Source: Bacteroidota bacterium
Lineage (GTDB): Bacteria; Bacteroidota; Bacteroidia; Flavobacteriales; Flavobacteriaceae
DNA length: 9,083 nucleotides
Assembly: GCA_021793135.1 (NCBI GenBank)
Contig: JAJYTI010000084.1
Location: forward strand, 1 to 9,083
Direction: 5' to 3'
Shown here: piece by piece, positions 1-6,786 of the stretch
Layout: each line of letters opens with the position of its first letter
Numbering within the stretch: the first letter of the stretch is position 1
Notes under the pieces: generated by a model
Databases searched by the model: none
What the model was told of the DNA's origin: nothing
The model's input: the letters and a program-made list of their open reading frames with translations, nothing else
Translations under genes and position numbers: made by a program

Positions 1-114
1 AATGCGAATATCACCCGGAAGTCGTCCAAACCATTGTAAATTAAAAGAAGTAAACTCTACTAGAATACCAATTATAACTATTATTAATCCGATATAAATA
101 AGAAGCTTTCCCAT
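1..114 (-). CDS. DUF2905 family small membrane protein (N-terminal part, cut by window edge)
   Basis: Reading the minus strand from an ATG at 114-112 gives 38 codons without a stop up to the window edge. The product starts MGKLLIYIGLIIVIIGILVE and ends with FGRLPGDIRI. A short hydrophobic helix (about residues 4-19) followed by a loop ending in GRLPGDIRI is the hallmark of the DUF2905 family, whose members are roughly 65-75 residues with two transmembrane helices. The second helix would lie outside the window. The function of the family is unknown. The gene is divergent from the M1 peptidase, with a 137-base AT-rich gap between them and no clear promoter in that gap. The family call rests on my recognition of the motif; the reading frame itself is clear. 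Confidence 0.82.
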   Translation of the reverse strand, partial: MGKLLIYIGLIIVIIGILVEFTSFNLQWFGRLPGDIRI

Positions 115-251
115 AATCTAAATGTTCAATGTATTGTGAATATAATATAAAGAACTAATAATTACTATTTAGTTTATTAAAGTATATATAGTGCTTTTAC
201 AACTCCTCGTTTTCTTGTAAATTGCTTAGATAATAATTAAAACTCAAAACT

Positions 252-2168
252 ATGCGTTTTTGGATTACCTCTCTTTTGTTTTTATGTGCAAGTTTTCTAT
301 TAGCACAGACTCCAACTAATCAAGAAAAATTTGAAAATTTCACCTATCGACAAGGATCGGCATACCGTACTGCAACTGGTAAACCTGGACCTGATTACTG
401 GCAAAATAAATCCGATTATGATATCTCGATTGCATTAGATGATAAAGAAAGAACTATTTCTGGTAAAGTGAAAATTACTTACACGAATAATAGTCCAGAA
501 CCATTACCATATGTATGGTTGTTGTTAGAGCAAAATCGTTTTAAAGCAGATTCTAGAGGAGAGCTTACTTTATTAGGTGAAGAAACAAGATATGAAGGAG
601 AAGTTACCGATGGATATGATATTAAATCCGTTCAAGTAAAAGTAAATAAAAATCATACAATACAGCCAATCATTACCGACACACGAATGCAATTATGGCT
701 AGAAGAACCTGTGCCAGCCAATGGTGGTATAGCCGAAATAAATATTGAGTTTGCTTATGATATTCCTGCAACAGGAGTAGATAGAATGGGAGTGCTAGAA
801 GCAGACGATACAGAAGTATTTGCAATTGCACAATGGTATCCACAAATGGCTGTTTTAGATGATGTAGAAGGTTGGAATACAAATCCATATTTAGGAGCTG
901 GAGAATTTTATTTAGGTTATGGAGATTTCGATTATAAAATAACTGTACCGTACGATCACATTGTTGTAGGATCTGGAGAATTACAGAATCCGAAAGAAGT
1001 ACTGACTAAAGAGCAACAGAAACGTTTACAAAAAGCATCTAAAAGCGATAAAACCATTTTTATTATAGAACCAGAAGAGGTAGGCACAGCAAGTACAAGA
1101 CCTAAAAAATCTGGCACACAAACTTGGCATTTTAAAATGGAGAATAGTAGAGATGTTGCATTTGCCAGCTCAAAAGCATTTGTTTGGGATGCAGCAAGAA
1201 TCAATTTGCCAAGTGGTAAAAAAGCGCTTGCTCAATCGGTTTACCCTTTCATAAGCCAAGATGTGTATGGTTGGGATCGCTCTACAGAATATACCAAAGC
1301 TGCTATTGAGTTTTATTCAGAGAAATATTATGAATATCCATATCCTGTAGCAACTAATATTGCTACCGATGTAAATGGAATGGAGTACCCATCTGTTAGC
1401 TTCTGTAAATTTGACCGTTCTGGAGAGTCTTTATGGGGTGTAACCGATCATGAATTTGGACATAATTGGTTTCCTATGATTGTAGGTAGTAACGAGCGTT
1501 TACATGGATGGCTAGACGAAGGTTTAAATATGTTTATGAATCACTATAGTACTCTAGCATTTAATAATGGTGAGTACAACTCAAGAATGGGTGGTTTAAG
1601 AGCAGCACTTTACTTTATGCTTTTAGATCCTACTAGAGAAACTATTCATACTTATCCAGACATTTTACAAGAGAAGAATATAGGGGTTTCGGTATATTAT
1701 AAACCAGCAATTGGATTAATTATGCTAAGAGAATATATAGTAGGACCAGAACGATTTGATCCTGCATTCCGCTCTTATATTGAAACTTGGGCATACAAAC
1801 ATCCGCAACCTAATGATTTCTTTAATTTTATGGATAACGCACTGGGTGAAAATTTATCTTACTTTTGGAATGGTTGGTTCTATAGTAATGGAAATATTGA
1901 TTTAGGAATAGTGGATGTAGAACAGAAAAATGAAAAGTTATCTATAGAATTAGAAAGTAAAGGAGAAATTCCATTACCAGTAGAGTTAGAAGTAGAATAT
2001 GAAGATGGAAGTGTAGAAGAAATTCGATTACCAGTAGAGATTTGGTATCGCGGAAACACCTGGACGCATACTATTACTACCAATAAAGAAGTAAAAGCGG
2101 TACGTCTAGATCCAAGAAAAAAAGTTGCCGATATTAATCCAGAAAATAATCACTGGCCAAAATCATAA
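252..2168 (+). CDS. Secreted M1-family zinc metallopeptidase
   Basis: The 638-residue product starts with a signal peptide (residues 1 to about 19, hydrophobic FWITSLLFLCASFLLAQ), so it should be exported to the periplasm or beyond. An N-terminal beta-rich domain precedes a gluzincin catalytic domain. The zinc site is complete: H400-E401-F-G-H404, 18 intervening residues, then E423 in WLDEG. Y482 in VYYKPA occupies the place of the catalytic tyrosine of the M1 YxKGA motif. The substrate-binding GAMEN motif of classical aminopeptidases appears only as G376-M-E-Y-P380, a form I associate with bacterial secreted M1 enzymes. A C-terminal beta domain follows; I see no type IX secretion tail. It probably trims peptides as an aminopeptidase, but the substrate is inferred from family only. 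It stands alone, 60 bases before era, which has its own promoter candidate. The signal peptide begins right at this ATG, supporting the start. Confidence 0.93.
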   Translation: MRFWITSLLFLCASFLLAQTPTNQEKFENFTYRQGSAYRTATGKPGPDYWQNKSDYDISIALDDKERTISGKVKITYTNNSPEPLPYVWLLLEQNRFKADSRGELTLLGEETRYEGEVTDGYDIKSVQVKVNKNHTIQPIITDTRMQLWLEEPVPANGGIAEINIEFAYDIPATGVDRMGVLEADDTEVFAIAQWYPQMAVLDDVEGWNTNPYLGAGEFYLGYGDFDYKITVPYDHIVVGSGELQNPKEVLTKEQQKRLQKASKSDKTIFIIEPEEVGTASTRPKKSGTQTWHFKMENSRDVAFASSKAFVWDAARINLPSGKKALAQSVYPFISQDVYGWDRSTEYTKAAIEFYSEKYYEYPYPVATNIATDVNGMEYPSVSFCKFDRSGESLWGVTDHEFGHNWFPMIVGSNERLHGWLDEGLNMFMNHYSTLAFNNGEYNSRMGGLRAALYFMLLDPTRETIHTYPDILQEKNIGVSVYYKPAIGLIMLREYIVGPERFDPAFRSYIETWAYKHPQPNDFFNFMDNALGENLSYFWNGWFYSNGNIDLGIVDVEQKNEKLSIELESKGEIPLPVELEVEYEDGSVEEIRLPVEIWYRGNTWTHTITTNKEVKAVRLDPRKKVADINPENNHWPKS

Positions 2169-2186
2169 ATTTATCCTATCTGTCAT

Positions 2187-2211
2187 AGGTACAGCTTTAA
2201 AAGCTGTACCT
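2187..2211 (+). terminator. Perfect 11-bp hairpin after the M1 peptidase gene
   Basis: Arms AGGTACAGCTT (2187-2197) and AAGCTGTACCT (2201-2211) are exact reverse complements around a 3-base loop TAA. The hairpin begins 18 bases after the M1 stop codon, where a terminator is expected. The T-tract that follows is weak (TTTGCA), so termination may be partial. The right arm overlaps the -7 box proposed for era, so the same repeat could also act as an operator. The structure is certain; its role is inferred. Confidence 0.6.
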
Positions 2212-2214
2212 TTG
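2207..2214 (+). promoter_or_regulatory. Bacteroidota -7 promoter box (TACCTTTG) for era
   Basis: TACCTTTG matches the Bacteroidota -7 consensus TAnnTTTG exactly and is followed by CA. It ends 14 bases before the era ATG, implying a very short, A-rich leader, which is common in this group. No clear TTG -33 element sits about 20 bases upstream. The first five bases lie in the right arm of the preceding hairpin. Confidence 0.55.
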
Positions 2215-2228
2215 CACCCTTAAAAATA

Positions 2229-3122
2229 ATGAATATGCAAAAGCACCGTTCAGGTTTTGTGAATATTGTAGGTAATCCTAATGTAGGGAAAAGTACGCTT
2301 ATGAATGCCTTTGTAGGCGAGCGTTTATCCATTATTACTAATAAAGCACAAACCACACGACATCGAATTCTAGGAATATTAAGTGGCGATAACTTTCAGC
2401 TAGTATTAAGCGATACACCTGGTGTTATTAAGCCTGCCTATGAGTTGCAAGAACATATGATGGGATTTGTTAAGTCTGCAATAGACGATGCCGATGTATT
2501 GATTTATTTGATAGAACTTGGTGAAAAAGATCTTAAAGATACTACGGTATTAGAGAAGATAAATAACTCTAATACCCCAGTGCTTTTATTGATAAATAAA
2601 ATTGATTTAGGAGACGAACAACAACTGGAAGATGCTGTAAAGCACTGGACAGAAAAAGTGCCAAGAGCAGAGATTTTTGCAGTTTCCGCTTTGCGCAATT
2701 TTGGAGTAAAAGAAGTATTACAACGTATTGTTGAATTGTTACCAGAAGGACCAGCATATTATCCAAAAGATCAATTTACTGACAAACCAGAACGATTCTT
2801 TGTAAACGAAAGTATTCGAGAAAAAATACTTATTCACTATAAAAAAGAAATTCCTTATTCTGTTGAGGTAGTTACTGAAGAGTTTATAGAAGACGAAGAA
2901 ATTATCCGTATTCGTAGTACTATTTTAGTAGAGCGCGAGACACAAAAAGGGATAATCATCGGTCACAAAGGCTTAGCCATAAAACGAGTAGGGATGGAAG
3001 CTAGAAAAGACTTAGAAAAGTTTTTTGGCAAGCAAGTACATATCGAACTCTTTGTAAAGGTGAGTAAGGACTGGAGAAGTAACGACAGAGAGCTACGTCG
3101 TTTTGGGTATCAAGATTATTAA
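2229..3122 (+). CDS. era: GTPase Era, 16S rRNA maturation and 30S assembly
   Basis: Era is an essential GTPase that binds the 3' end of 16S rRNA and helps mature the small ribosomal subunit; it is cytosolic or loosely membrane-associated. The 297-residue product has the usual family length. GTPase motifs in order: P-loop G15-NPNVGKS-T23, switch I QTTRHR (41-46), D62-T-P-G65, N123-K-I-D126 and S153-A-L155. The C-terminal KH RNA-binding domain carries the GxxG loop G245-H-K-G248 in a GIIIGHKGLAIK stretch. A second in-frame ATG at 2235 (MQKHRSG) would remove only two residues; neither start has a Shine-Dalgarno site, so the choice is arbitrary. The gene lies 100 bases before der, another ribosome-assembly GTPase. 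All key residues are present. Confidence 0.97.
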   Translation: MNMQKHRSGFVNIVGNPNVGKSTLMNAFVGERLSIITNKAQTTRHRILGILSGDNFQLVLSDTPGVIKPAYELQEHMMGFVKSAIDDADVLIYLIELGEKDLKDTTVLEKINNSNTPVLLLINKIDLGDEQQLEDAVKHWTEKVPRAEIFAVSALRNFGVKEVLQRIVELLPEGPAYYPKDQFTDKPERFFVNESIREKILIHYKKEIPYSVEVVTEEFIEDEEIIRIRSTILVERETQKGIIIGHKGLAIKRVGMEARKDLEKFFGKQVHIELFVKVSKDWRSNDRELRRFGYQDY

Positions 3123-3140
3123 GAATCCATTAAAAAATAG

Positions 3141-3204
3141 ATACGCTTTTAGAGTATGTAATTTTCATAGACAAAACTAAAATCTATGGAAAAAGCGTAT
3201 TTTT
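3141..3204 (+). terminator. Inverted repeat with T-tract between era and der
   Basis: ATACGCTTTT (3141-3150) and AAAAGCGTAT (3191-3200) are exact reverse complements 40 bases apart, and the right arm runs into TTTT. Inside, CATAGA (3166-3171) pairs with TCTATG (3183-3188) around an 11-base loop. That inner stem can alternatively extend with TTTT (3162-3165) against the G and As at 3189-3192, which would compete with the outer stem. In RNA reading through from era this could fold as a weak terminator. As DNA it brackets the der promoter. The pairing is visible; the function is inferred. Confidence 0.4.
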
Positions 3205-3205
3205 G
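3198..3205 (+). promoter_or_regulatory. Bacteroidota -7 promoter box (TATTTTTG) for der
   Basis: TATTTTTG fits TAnnTTTG exactly and is followed by CA, as in front of era. It ends 17 bases before the der ATG, giving a short A-rich leader. Its first bases belong to the right arm of the upstream inverted repeat, and its T run is also the putative T-tract of that structure. I see no good -33 TTG. Confidence 0.5.
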
Positions 3206-3222
3206 CAGCATAAATTAAAGTT

Positions 3223-4527
3223 ATGAGTATAGTTGCTATTGTAGGAAGACCGAATGTGGGTAAATCCACCTTGTTCAACCGATTAATACAGCGCAGAGAG
3301 GCTATTATAGACTCGGTTAGCGGTGTAACCCGTGATAGACATTACGGAAAAGCCGATTGGAACGGCAAGGAGTTTTCGGTTATCGATACCGGAGGATATG
3401 TAAAAAATAGCGATGATGTGTTTCAGCCAGAAATCGATAAGCAAGTAGAACTTGCAATTGATGAGGCCGATGCATTGATTTTTGTAGTAGATGTCGAAGC
3501 TGGGCTTACTAGTATGGACGAAGAGGTAGCAAACCTTTTACGTCGTAGCGATAAACCTGTGTTTCTAGCCGTAAATAAAGTAGATAATGCTATGCGCGAG
3601 AATGATGCGGTAGAATTCTACGGACTAGGTTTTGAAAAGTATTATACTATTTCTAGTAGTAGTGGTGGCGGTACCGGAGATCTATTAGATGCAGTTGTAG
3701 AGGTCTTACCTCAAAAACCTGAGAAAGATGAGGAAGATATTCCACGTTTCGCTGTTGTAGGAAGACCAAATGCTGGTAAATCTTCTTTTATTAATGCTCT
3801 TTTAGGTGAAGATCGCTTTGTAGTAACAAATGAAGCAGGGACTACTCGTGATAGTATTGACACGCGTTACGATAGATTTGGCTTTGCTTTCAATCTAGTA
3901 GATACTGCAGGTATCCGTCGAAAAAAGAAGGTAAAAGAAGATATCGAATTTTATTCTGTAATGCGAAGTGTTCGTGCTATAGAGAATAGTGATGTAGTCT
4001 TACTTGTTGTGGATGCAAATCGCGGATTCGATGGTCAAGTACAGAATATTTTCTGGCTTGCGCAGAGAAATAATAAAGGAGTTGTAATCTTAATCAATAA
4101 ATGGGATTTAGTAGAAGATAAAGATTCTAATGTAACTAAGGAGTTTGTAGAATATATAGAATCGCGTATTTCACCGTTTACCGATGTGCCGATTGTATTT
4201 ATATCATCATTGACAAAACAACGTATATATAAAGCTATAGAGACAGCAGTGGCCGTATATAAGAATCGTAGTAGACGTATAAAAACACGTGAGTTAAATG
4301 ATGTAATGCTTCCGATTATTGCCCAAAATCCTCCTCCTTCTACAAAAGGGAAGTATGTAAAGGTTAAGTTCTGTATGCAATTGCCTATGCCGTATCCGGT
4401 ATTTGTGTTCTATTGCAATTTACCACAGTATGTAAAAGATCCATACAAACGTTTTGTAGAGAATAAATTGAGGCAAAAGTTCGATTTTAATGGAGTGCCA
4501 ATCACTGTGTTTTTTAGAAAAAAATAA
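3223..4527 (+). CDS. der: Ribosome-assembly GTPase Der (EngA), double G domain
   Basis: Der is an essential GTPase with two tandem G domains that acts in 50S subunit assembly. At 434 residues it has normal length. The first G domain has G8-RPNVGKS-T16, D55-T-G-G58 and N118-K-V-D121. The second has G180-RPNAGKS-S188, D227-T-A-G230 and N292-K-W-D295. The C-terminal KH-like domain (from about residue 350) packs between the G domains and ends in the GVPITVFFRKK tail typical of the family. The start is fixed because the first beta strand and P-loop begin a few residues after the ATG. No truncation or missing motif. It follows era in the same direction with its own -7 box, so it can be transcribed alone or by readthrough, and ends at a strong terminator. 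Confidence 0.97.
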   Translation: MSIVAIVGRPNVGKSTLFNRLIQRREAIIDSVSGVTRDRHYGKADWNGKEFSVIDTGGYVKNSDDVFQPEIDKQVELAIDEADALIFVVDVEAGLTSMDEEVANLLRRSDKPVFLAVNKVDNAMRENDAVEFYGLGFEKYYTISSSSGGGTGDLLDAVVEVLPQKPEKDEEDIPRFAVVGRPNAGKSSFINALLGEDRFVVTNEAGTTRDSIDTRYDRFGFAFNLVDTAGIRRKKKVKEDIEFYSVMRSVRAIENSDVVLLVVDANRGFDGQVQNIFWLAQRNNKGVVILINKWDLVEDKDSNVTKEFVEYIESRISPFTDVPIVFISSLTKQRIYKAIETAVAVYKNRSRRIKTRELNDVMLPIIAQNPPPSTKGKYVKVKFCMQLPMPYPVFVFYCNLPQYVKDPYKRFVENKLRQKFDFNGVPITVFFRKK

Positions 4528-4531
4528 ACAA

Positions 4532-4559
4532 AAAAACCCTCGAAAATTCGAGGGTTTTT
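4532..4559. terminator. Bidirectional intrinsic terminator between der and the TPM gene
   Basis: CCCTCGA (4537-4543) and TCGAGGG (4548-4554) form a GC-rich stem with loop AAAT, flanked by five As on the left and five Ts on the right, which extend the pairing to 12 bp. It begins 4 bases after the der stop codon. On the minus strand it reads as the same stem with its own T run, 35 bases past the stop of the last gene of the opposing operon. The converging gene arrangement supports use in both directions. Confidence 0.9.
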
Positions 4560-4593
4560 ATATTTCTAAACTTGTTTTACTCAACGTAGGTAC

Positions 4594-5400
4594 TTACCAT
4601 CGGCCCGAAGCGCCTCCACCGCCGAATCCACCTCCGCCAAAGCTTCCTCCACTAAAACCACCACCGCCAAAGCCGCCACCAGTGTAGCCACCTCCAGAAG
4701 AGCGTCCCATGCTACCTAAAATTAGCATATCTAGAATGCTAGGTCCTCTCATTCCACCAGAACCGCCACTTCCTCCATGATTGCGTTTGCTTAGGATAAT
4801 TATTAGTATGATAAATAATAGAAATAGAAGTGGAATCCAAAATGCTTCAGTATCATCGGGATGTATTCCATCTCCTTCAAATTCTCCATTTAAAATAGAA
4901 ATAATAGCATCCGTGGCTTGGTCTAACCCTTCGTAATATTGCTGCTGTTTAAAATTAGGAATAACTATCTGGTTTATAATTCTTTTAGACATTCGGTCTG
5001 TCATTCGATATTCTATACCGTAACCTGTGGCAATATCTATTTGTCCACCAGGACCATTGCTATCCTTTTGTAAAAGAATAAAAATACCATTGTCTTCTTC
5101 CTTTCCACCAATTCCCCAAGCGTGTGCCCATTTGGTGCCTAGCATGCTTATGTCTTCTCCTTTTAAATCATCAATAATCACGATAACAATTTGGGTAGAA
5201 GTACTGTCTTCGTAACGATATAACTTATTTTGTAAGTGGTTTATCTGTTGCTGACTTAATAAGTCAACATAGTCGTAAACATACATATTTCTATCTGGCT
5301 TACTAGGAATAGTAAACTGAGCCCAAGAACTTTCACTGAAAAAAATGAAAGTTAAAAGTAGGAAGATGTACTTTATGTAATGGTAGACTTTATTTTGCAT
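4594..5400 (-). CDS. TPM-domain membrane protein with glycine-rich C-terminal tail (YgcG-like)
   Basis: The 268-residue product has a signal peptide (about 1-27, ending SSWAQ), then a TPM domain (about 38-172, opening VYDYVDLLSQQQ). A strong transmembrane helix (about 187-204) is followed by a low-complexity tail, with glycine-rich patches at 209-219 and from about 236, ending GGGASGRW. This architecture is that of YgcG-type proteins: an extracytoplasmic TPM domain anchored by one helix, with the tail on the cytoplasmic side if topology is simple. TPM domains are named after plant TLP18.3, Psb32 and MOLO-1; the plant protein is linked to photosystem II repair and reported as an acid phosphatase, but the bacterial role is not established. 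It is the last gene of the operon. Its ATG overlaps the stop of the preceding TPM gene as TAATG, suggesting translational coupling. Confidence 0.88.
   Translation of the reverse strand: MQNKVYHYIKYIFLLLTFIFFSESSWAQFTIPSKPDRNMYVYDYVDLLSQQQINHLQNKLYRYEDSTSTQIVIVIIDDLKGEDISMLGTKWAHAWGIGGKEEDNGIFILLQKDSNGPGGQIDIATGYGIEYRMTDRMSKRIINQIVIPNFKQQQYYEGLDQATDAIISILNGEFEGDGIHPDDTEAFWIPLLFLLFIILIIILSKRNHGGSGGSGGMRGPSILDMLILGSMGRSSGGGYTGGGFGGGGFSGGSFGGGGFGGGGASGRW
4597..4695 (-). repeat. Glycine-rich low-complexity coding repeat
   Basis: The last 33 codons of the TPM/YgcG-like gene encode repeated units such as GGGF, GGGGF and GGSF. On the plus strand this appears as repeated CCACC and CCGCC triplets, locally much richer in GC than the neighbouring DNA. 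Such degenerate units can change length by slippage. The opposite strand reads as a proline-rich shadow frame, which is not a gene. Confidence 0.75.
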
Positions 5401-5837
5401 TAACCAAACGAAATTTCATCCGGCAACTCATTTCCTTTTCCTTTCTTATAAGGAAAGTGTTCTTTAAGCTGTTTTCCTGCTGTTAAAACACCATCTATGA
5501 GGCCTTGCTTGTGATTATCTTCTTTGAATCTATTTATAATAGCATCTTTGGTAGATTCCCAAAAATTAGGTGGTACTACATCGTTTATACCTATATCGCC
5601 CAAAATAACAAGGTCGCGTGTGTCTATCGCAACATAGAATAGTACAGCATTTCGTTCTTGAGTATTTTCCATTCTTAAGAAATCAAATACTTCTGTTGCG
5701 CGATCAAAAGAATCTTTTTTTGGATCTTTCTCGATATGAATTCGAATTTCTCCAGAGGTATTTCGTTCCGCTTGTTGGATAGCGCGAATTATTTCTTGCT
5801 GTTCTGTCTGAGACAGAAAATCTTCAATTTTAGACAT
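5400..5837 (-). CDS. Leaderless TPM-domain protein
   Basis: The 145-residue product consists almost entirely of one TPM domain. It opens SKIEDFLSQTEQQEIIRAIQQAERNTSGEIRIHIE, continues with the core ERNAVLFYVAIDTRDLVILGD and ends with a short charged tail. It has no signal peptide or transmembrane helix, so it is predicted to be cytoplasmic, unlike its downstream paralogue, whose TPM domain is exported. That gives the operon a TPM domain on either side of the membrane if both predictions hold. The start lies 9 bases after the lemA stop, and its stop overlaps the next ATG by one base (TAATG). The biochemical function is unknown; TPM membership is from recognised sequence pattern. Confidence 0.87.
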   Translation of the reverse strand: MSKIEDFLSQTEQQEIIRAIQQAERNTSGEIRIHIEKDPKKDSFDRATEVFDFLRMENTQERNAVLFYVAIDTRDLVILGDIGINDVVPPNFWESTKDAIINRFKEDNHKQGLIDGVLTAGKQLKEHFPYKKGKGNELPDEISFG

Positions 5838-5846
5838 ACTTTTTAT

Positions 5847-6434
5847 TTAGAATTCTACGGTAGGGGCTACACTTGCACCTTCGTCACTTTTAAAATATCC
5901 TTGTTGTGCAAACCCTAATATTCCTGCCATTACATTTGTTGGAAAACGACGTACTTTCGAATTAAAAGATTGTACACGTTCGTTAAAACGATTTCGTTCT
6001 ACATTAATTCTATTTTCAGTTCGTTCTAGTTCATTAATTAATTCACTGAAGTTCTCATTTGCTTTAAGCTCTGGGTAGCGCTCTACTGTAACAAGTAATC
6101 TAGATAGTGCGCTACTAACGCCACTCTGTGCTTGTTCAAATTGTGCTAATTCTTCTGGCGTTATATTGGTTGGGTCTATTTTTACAGAAGATGCATTGCT
6201 TCTTGCCTCCACTACTTGGGTAAGCGTTTCTTGTTCGAATTCAGCATATCCTTTTGCTGTATTGACAATGTTAGGGATTAGATCCGCTCGTCTTTGGTAG
6301 CTGCTTTCTACATTTGCCCATTGGCCTTTAATACCTTCCTCTAGGGTTACTAGATTGTTGTTGATGCTTGCACCCCATACTGCAAGAAGTACAATAGCAC
6401 CTAAAATCAAAAATAAGGACTTGCTTTTTTTCAT
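5847..6434 (-). CDS. lemA: LemA family membrane protein
   Basis: The 195-residue product begins with a short basic stretch and one hydrophobic helix (about residues 6-22), probably an uncleaved signal anchor with the rest outside the cytoplasm; there is no lipobox cysteine. LemA signatures follow: VTLEEGIKGQWANVESSYQRRADLIPNIV (about 29-57, with D51-L-I-P-N55), VVEARSNA (74-81), RYPELKANENF (119-129) and ENRINVERNRFNERVQSFN (140-158). LemA proteins are helical-bundle membrane proteins of unknown molecular function, and in many bacteria they are encoded beside TPM-domain proteins as here. Length is normal for the family. It is the third gene of the operon, 22 bases after the MerR gene and 9 bases before the first TPM gene. 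No internal promoter is visible ahead of it. Confidence 0.94.
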   Translation of the reverse strand: MKKSKSLFLILGAIVLLAVWGASINNNLVTLEEGIKGQWANVESSYQRRADLIPNIVNTAKGYAEFEQETLTQVVEARSNASSVKIDPTNITPEELAQFEQAQSGVSSALSRLLVTVERYPELKANENFSELINELERTENRINVERNRFNERVQSFNSKVRRFPTNVMAGILGFAQQGYFKSDEGASVAPTVEF

Positions 6435-6456
6435 AGTGATAGTTGTTGGTTATTAG

Positions 6457-6786
6457 TTATAGGTGTTTTTTTATGTCTTTAAGTTCGGATTTTATTTTCT
6501 TGAGTTTATTGATAATCTCAAAACGTTCTAAGGTTTTAGAAAAATCTTGTTCTAACTTTTTCTTCGCGCCATCTAGAGTGTATCCTTCTATACGTACAAG
6601 ATGATAAATTAGTTTAAGATTTTTAATATCTTCTTGTGTAAAGCGTCTAGTGCCTTTTGCGTTTTTTTTTGGTTGAATAATATCGAATTCTTTCTCCCAA
6701 AATCGCAATAAGGATGGGTTTACATCAAACGCTTCGGCTACCTCGCCAATGGTATAATACCTTTTTTCTGGTAAATCTATCTTCAT
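6457..6786 (-). CDS. Small MerR-type transcriptional regulator
   Basis: The 109-residue product has an N-terminal winged helix-turn-helix of MerR type: YYTIGEVAEAFDVNPSLLRFWEKEF (about 10-34), wing residues GTRRFTQEDI (about 45-54), then LIYHLVRIEGYTLDGAKKKL (about 59-78). A short lysine-rich helix (about 83-109) could form the dimerising coiled coil. There is no separate effector-binding domain and no cysteine, so metal sensing of the MerR/CueR kind is not supported. This short form is common in Bacteroidota next to an M23 peptidase gene. Its ATG overlaps the M23 stop codon as TAATG, so the two are probably translationally coupled. Its target is unknown; the operon's own promoter region is a natural candidate. 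Confidence 0.88.
   Translation of the reverse strand: MKIDLPEKRYYTIGEVAEAFDVNPSLLRFWEKEFDIIQPKKNAKGTRRFTQEDIKNLKLIYHLVRIEGYTLDGAKKKLEQDFSKTLERFEIINKLKKIKSELKDIKKHL

Noticed and set aside
115..251. Possible promoters in the gap upstream of the M1 peptidase gene
   Set aside because: Only near-matches such as TACTTTAA (minus strand) and AT-rich tracts are present. No exact TAnnTTTG with sensible spacing was found on either strand.
252..308. Lipoprotein signal in the M1 peptidase because of the cysteine at residue 12
   Set aside because: The residues before it (FLLFL) do not form a lipobox with a small residue at -1, and a standard signal peptidase I site follows near residue 18-19.
673..888. 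Minus-strand open frames inside the M1 peptidase gene (also 956-1204 and 1880-2083)
   Set aside because: They are antisense to a well-supported gene with intact catalytic motifs, and they show no recognisable domain or promoter.
2504..2766. Two overlapping minus-strand frames inside era
   Set aside because: Shadow frames of a conserved gene. They are mutually overlapping in different frames and have no family features.
2229..4527. era-der as a two-gene operon with unusual fusion or duplication
   Set aside because: The two proteins share G-domain motifs because of common family ancestry. Each has its own complete architecture and own -7 box, and there is no sign of recent duplication.
4490..4687. 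Plus-strand proline-rich open frame
   Set aside because: It overlaps the end of der, the terminator and the antisense of the glycine-rich tail. Its proline runs are simply the reverse complement of glycine codons.
5736..5918. Plus-strand frame across the lemA/TPM junction (and 5027-5215 within the TPM gene)
   Set aside because: Both lie antisense to real genes, without promoter, leader or protein motif.
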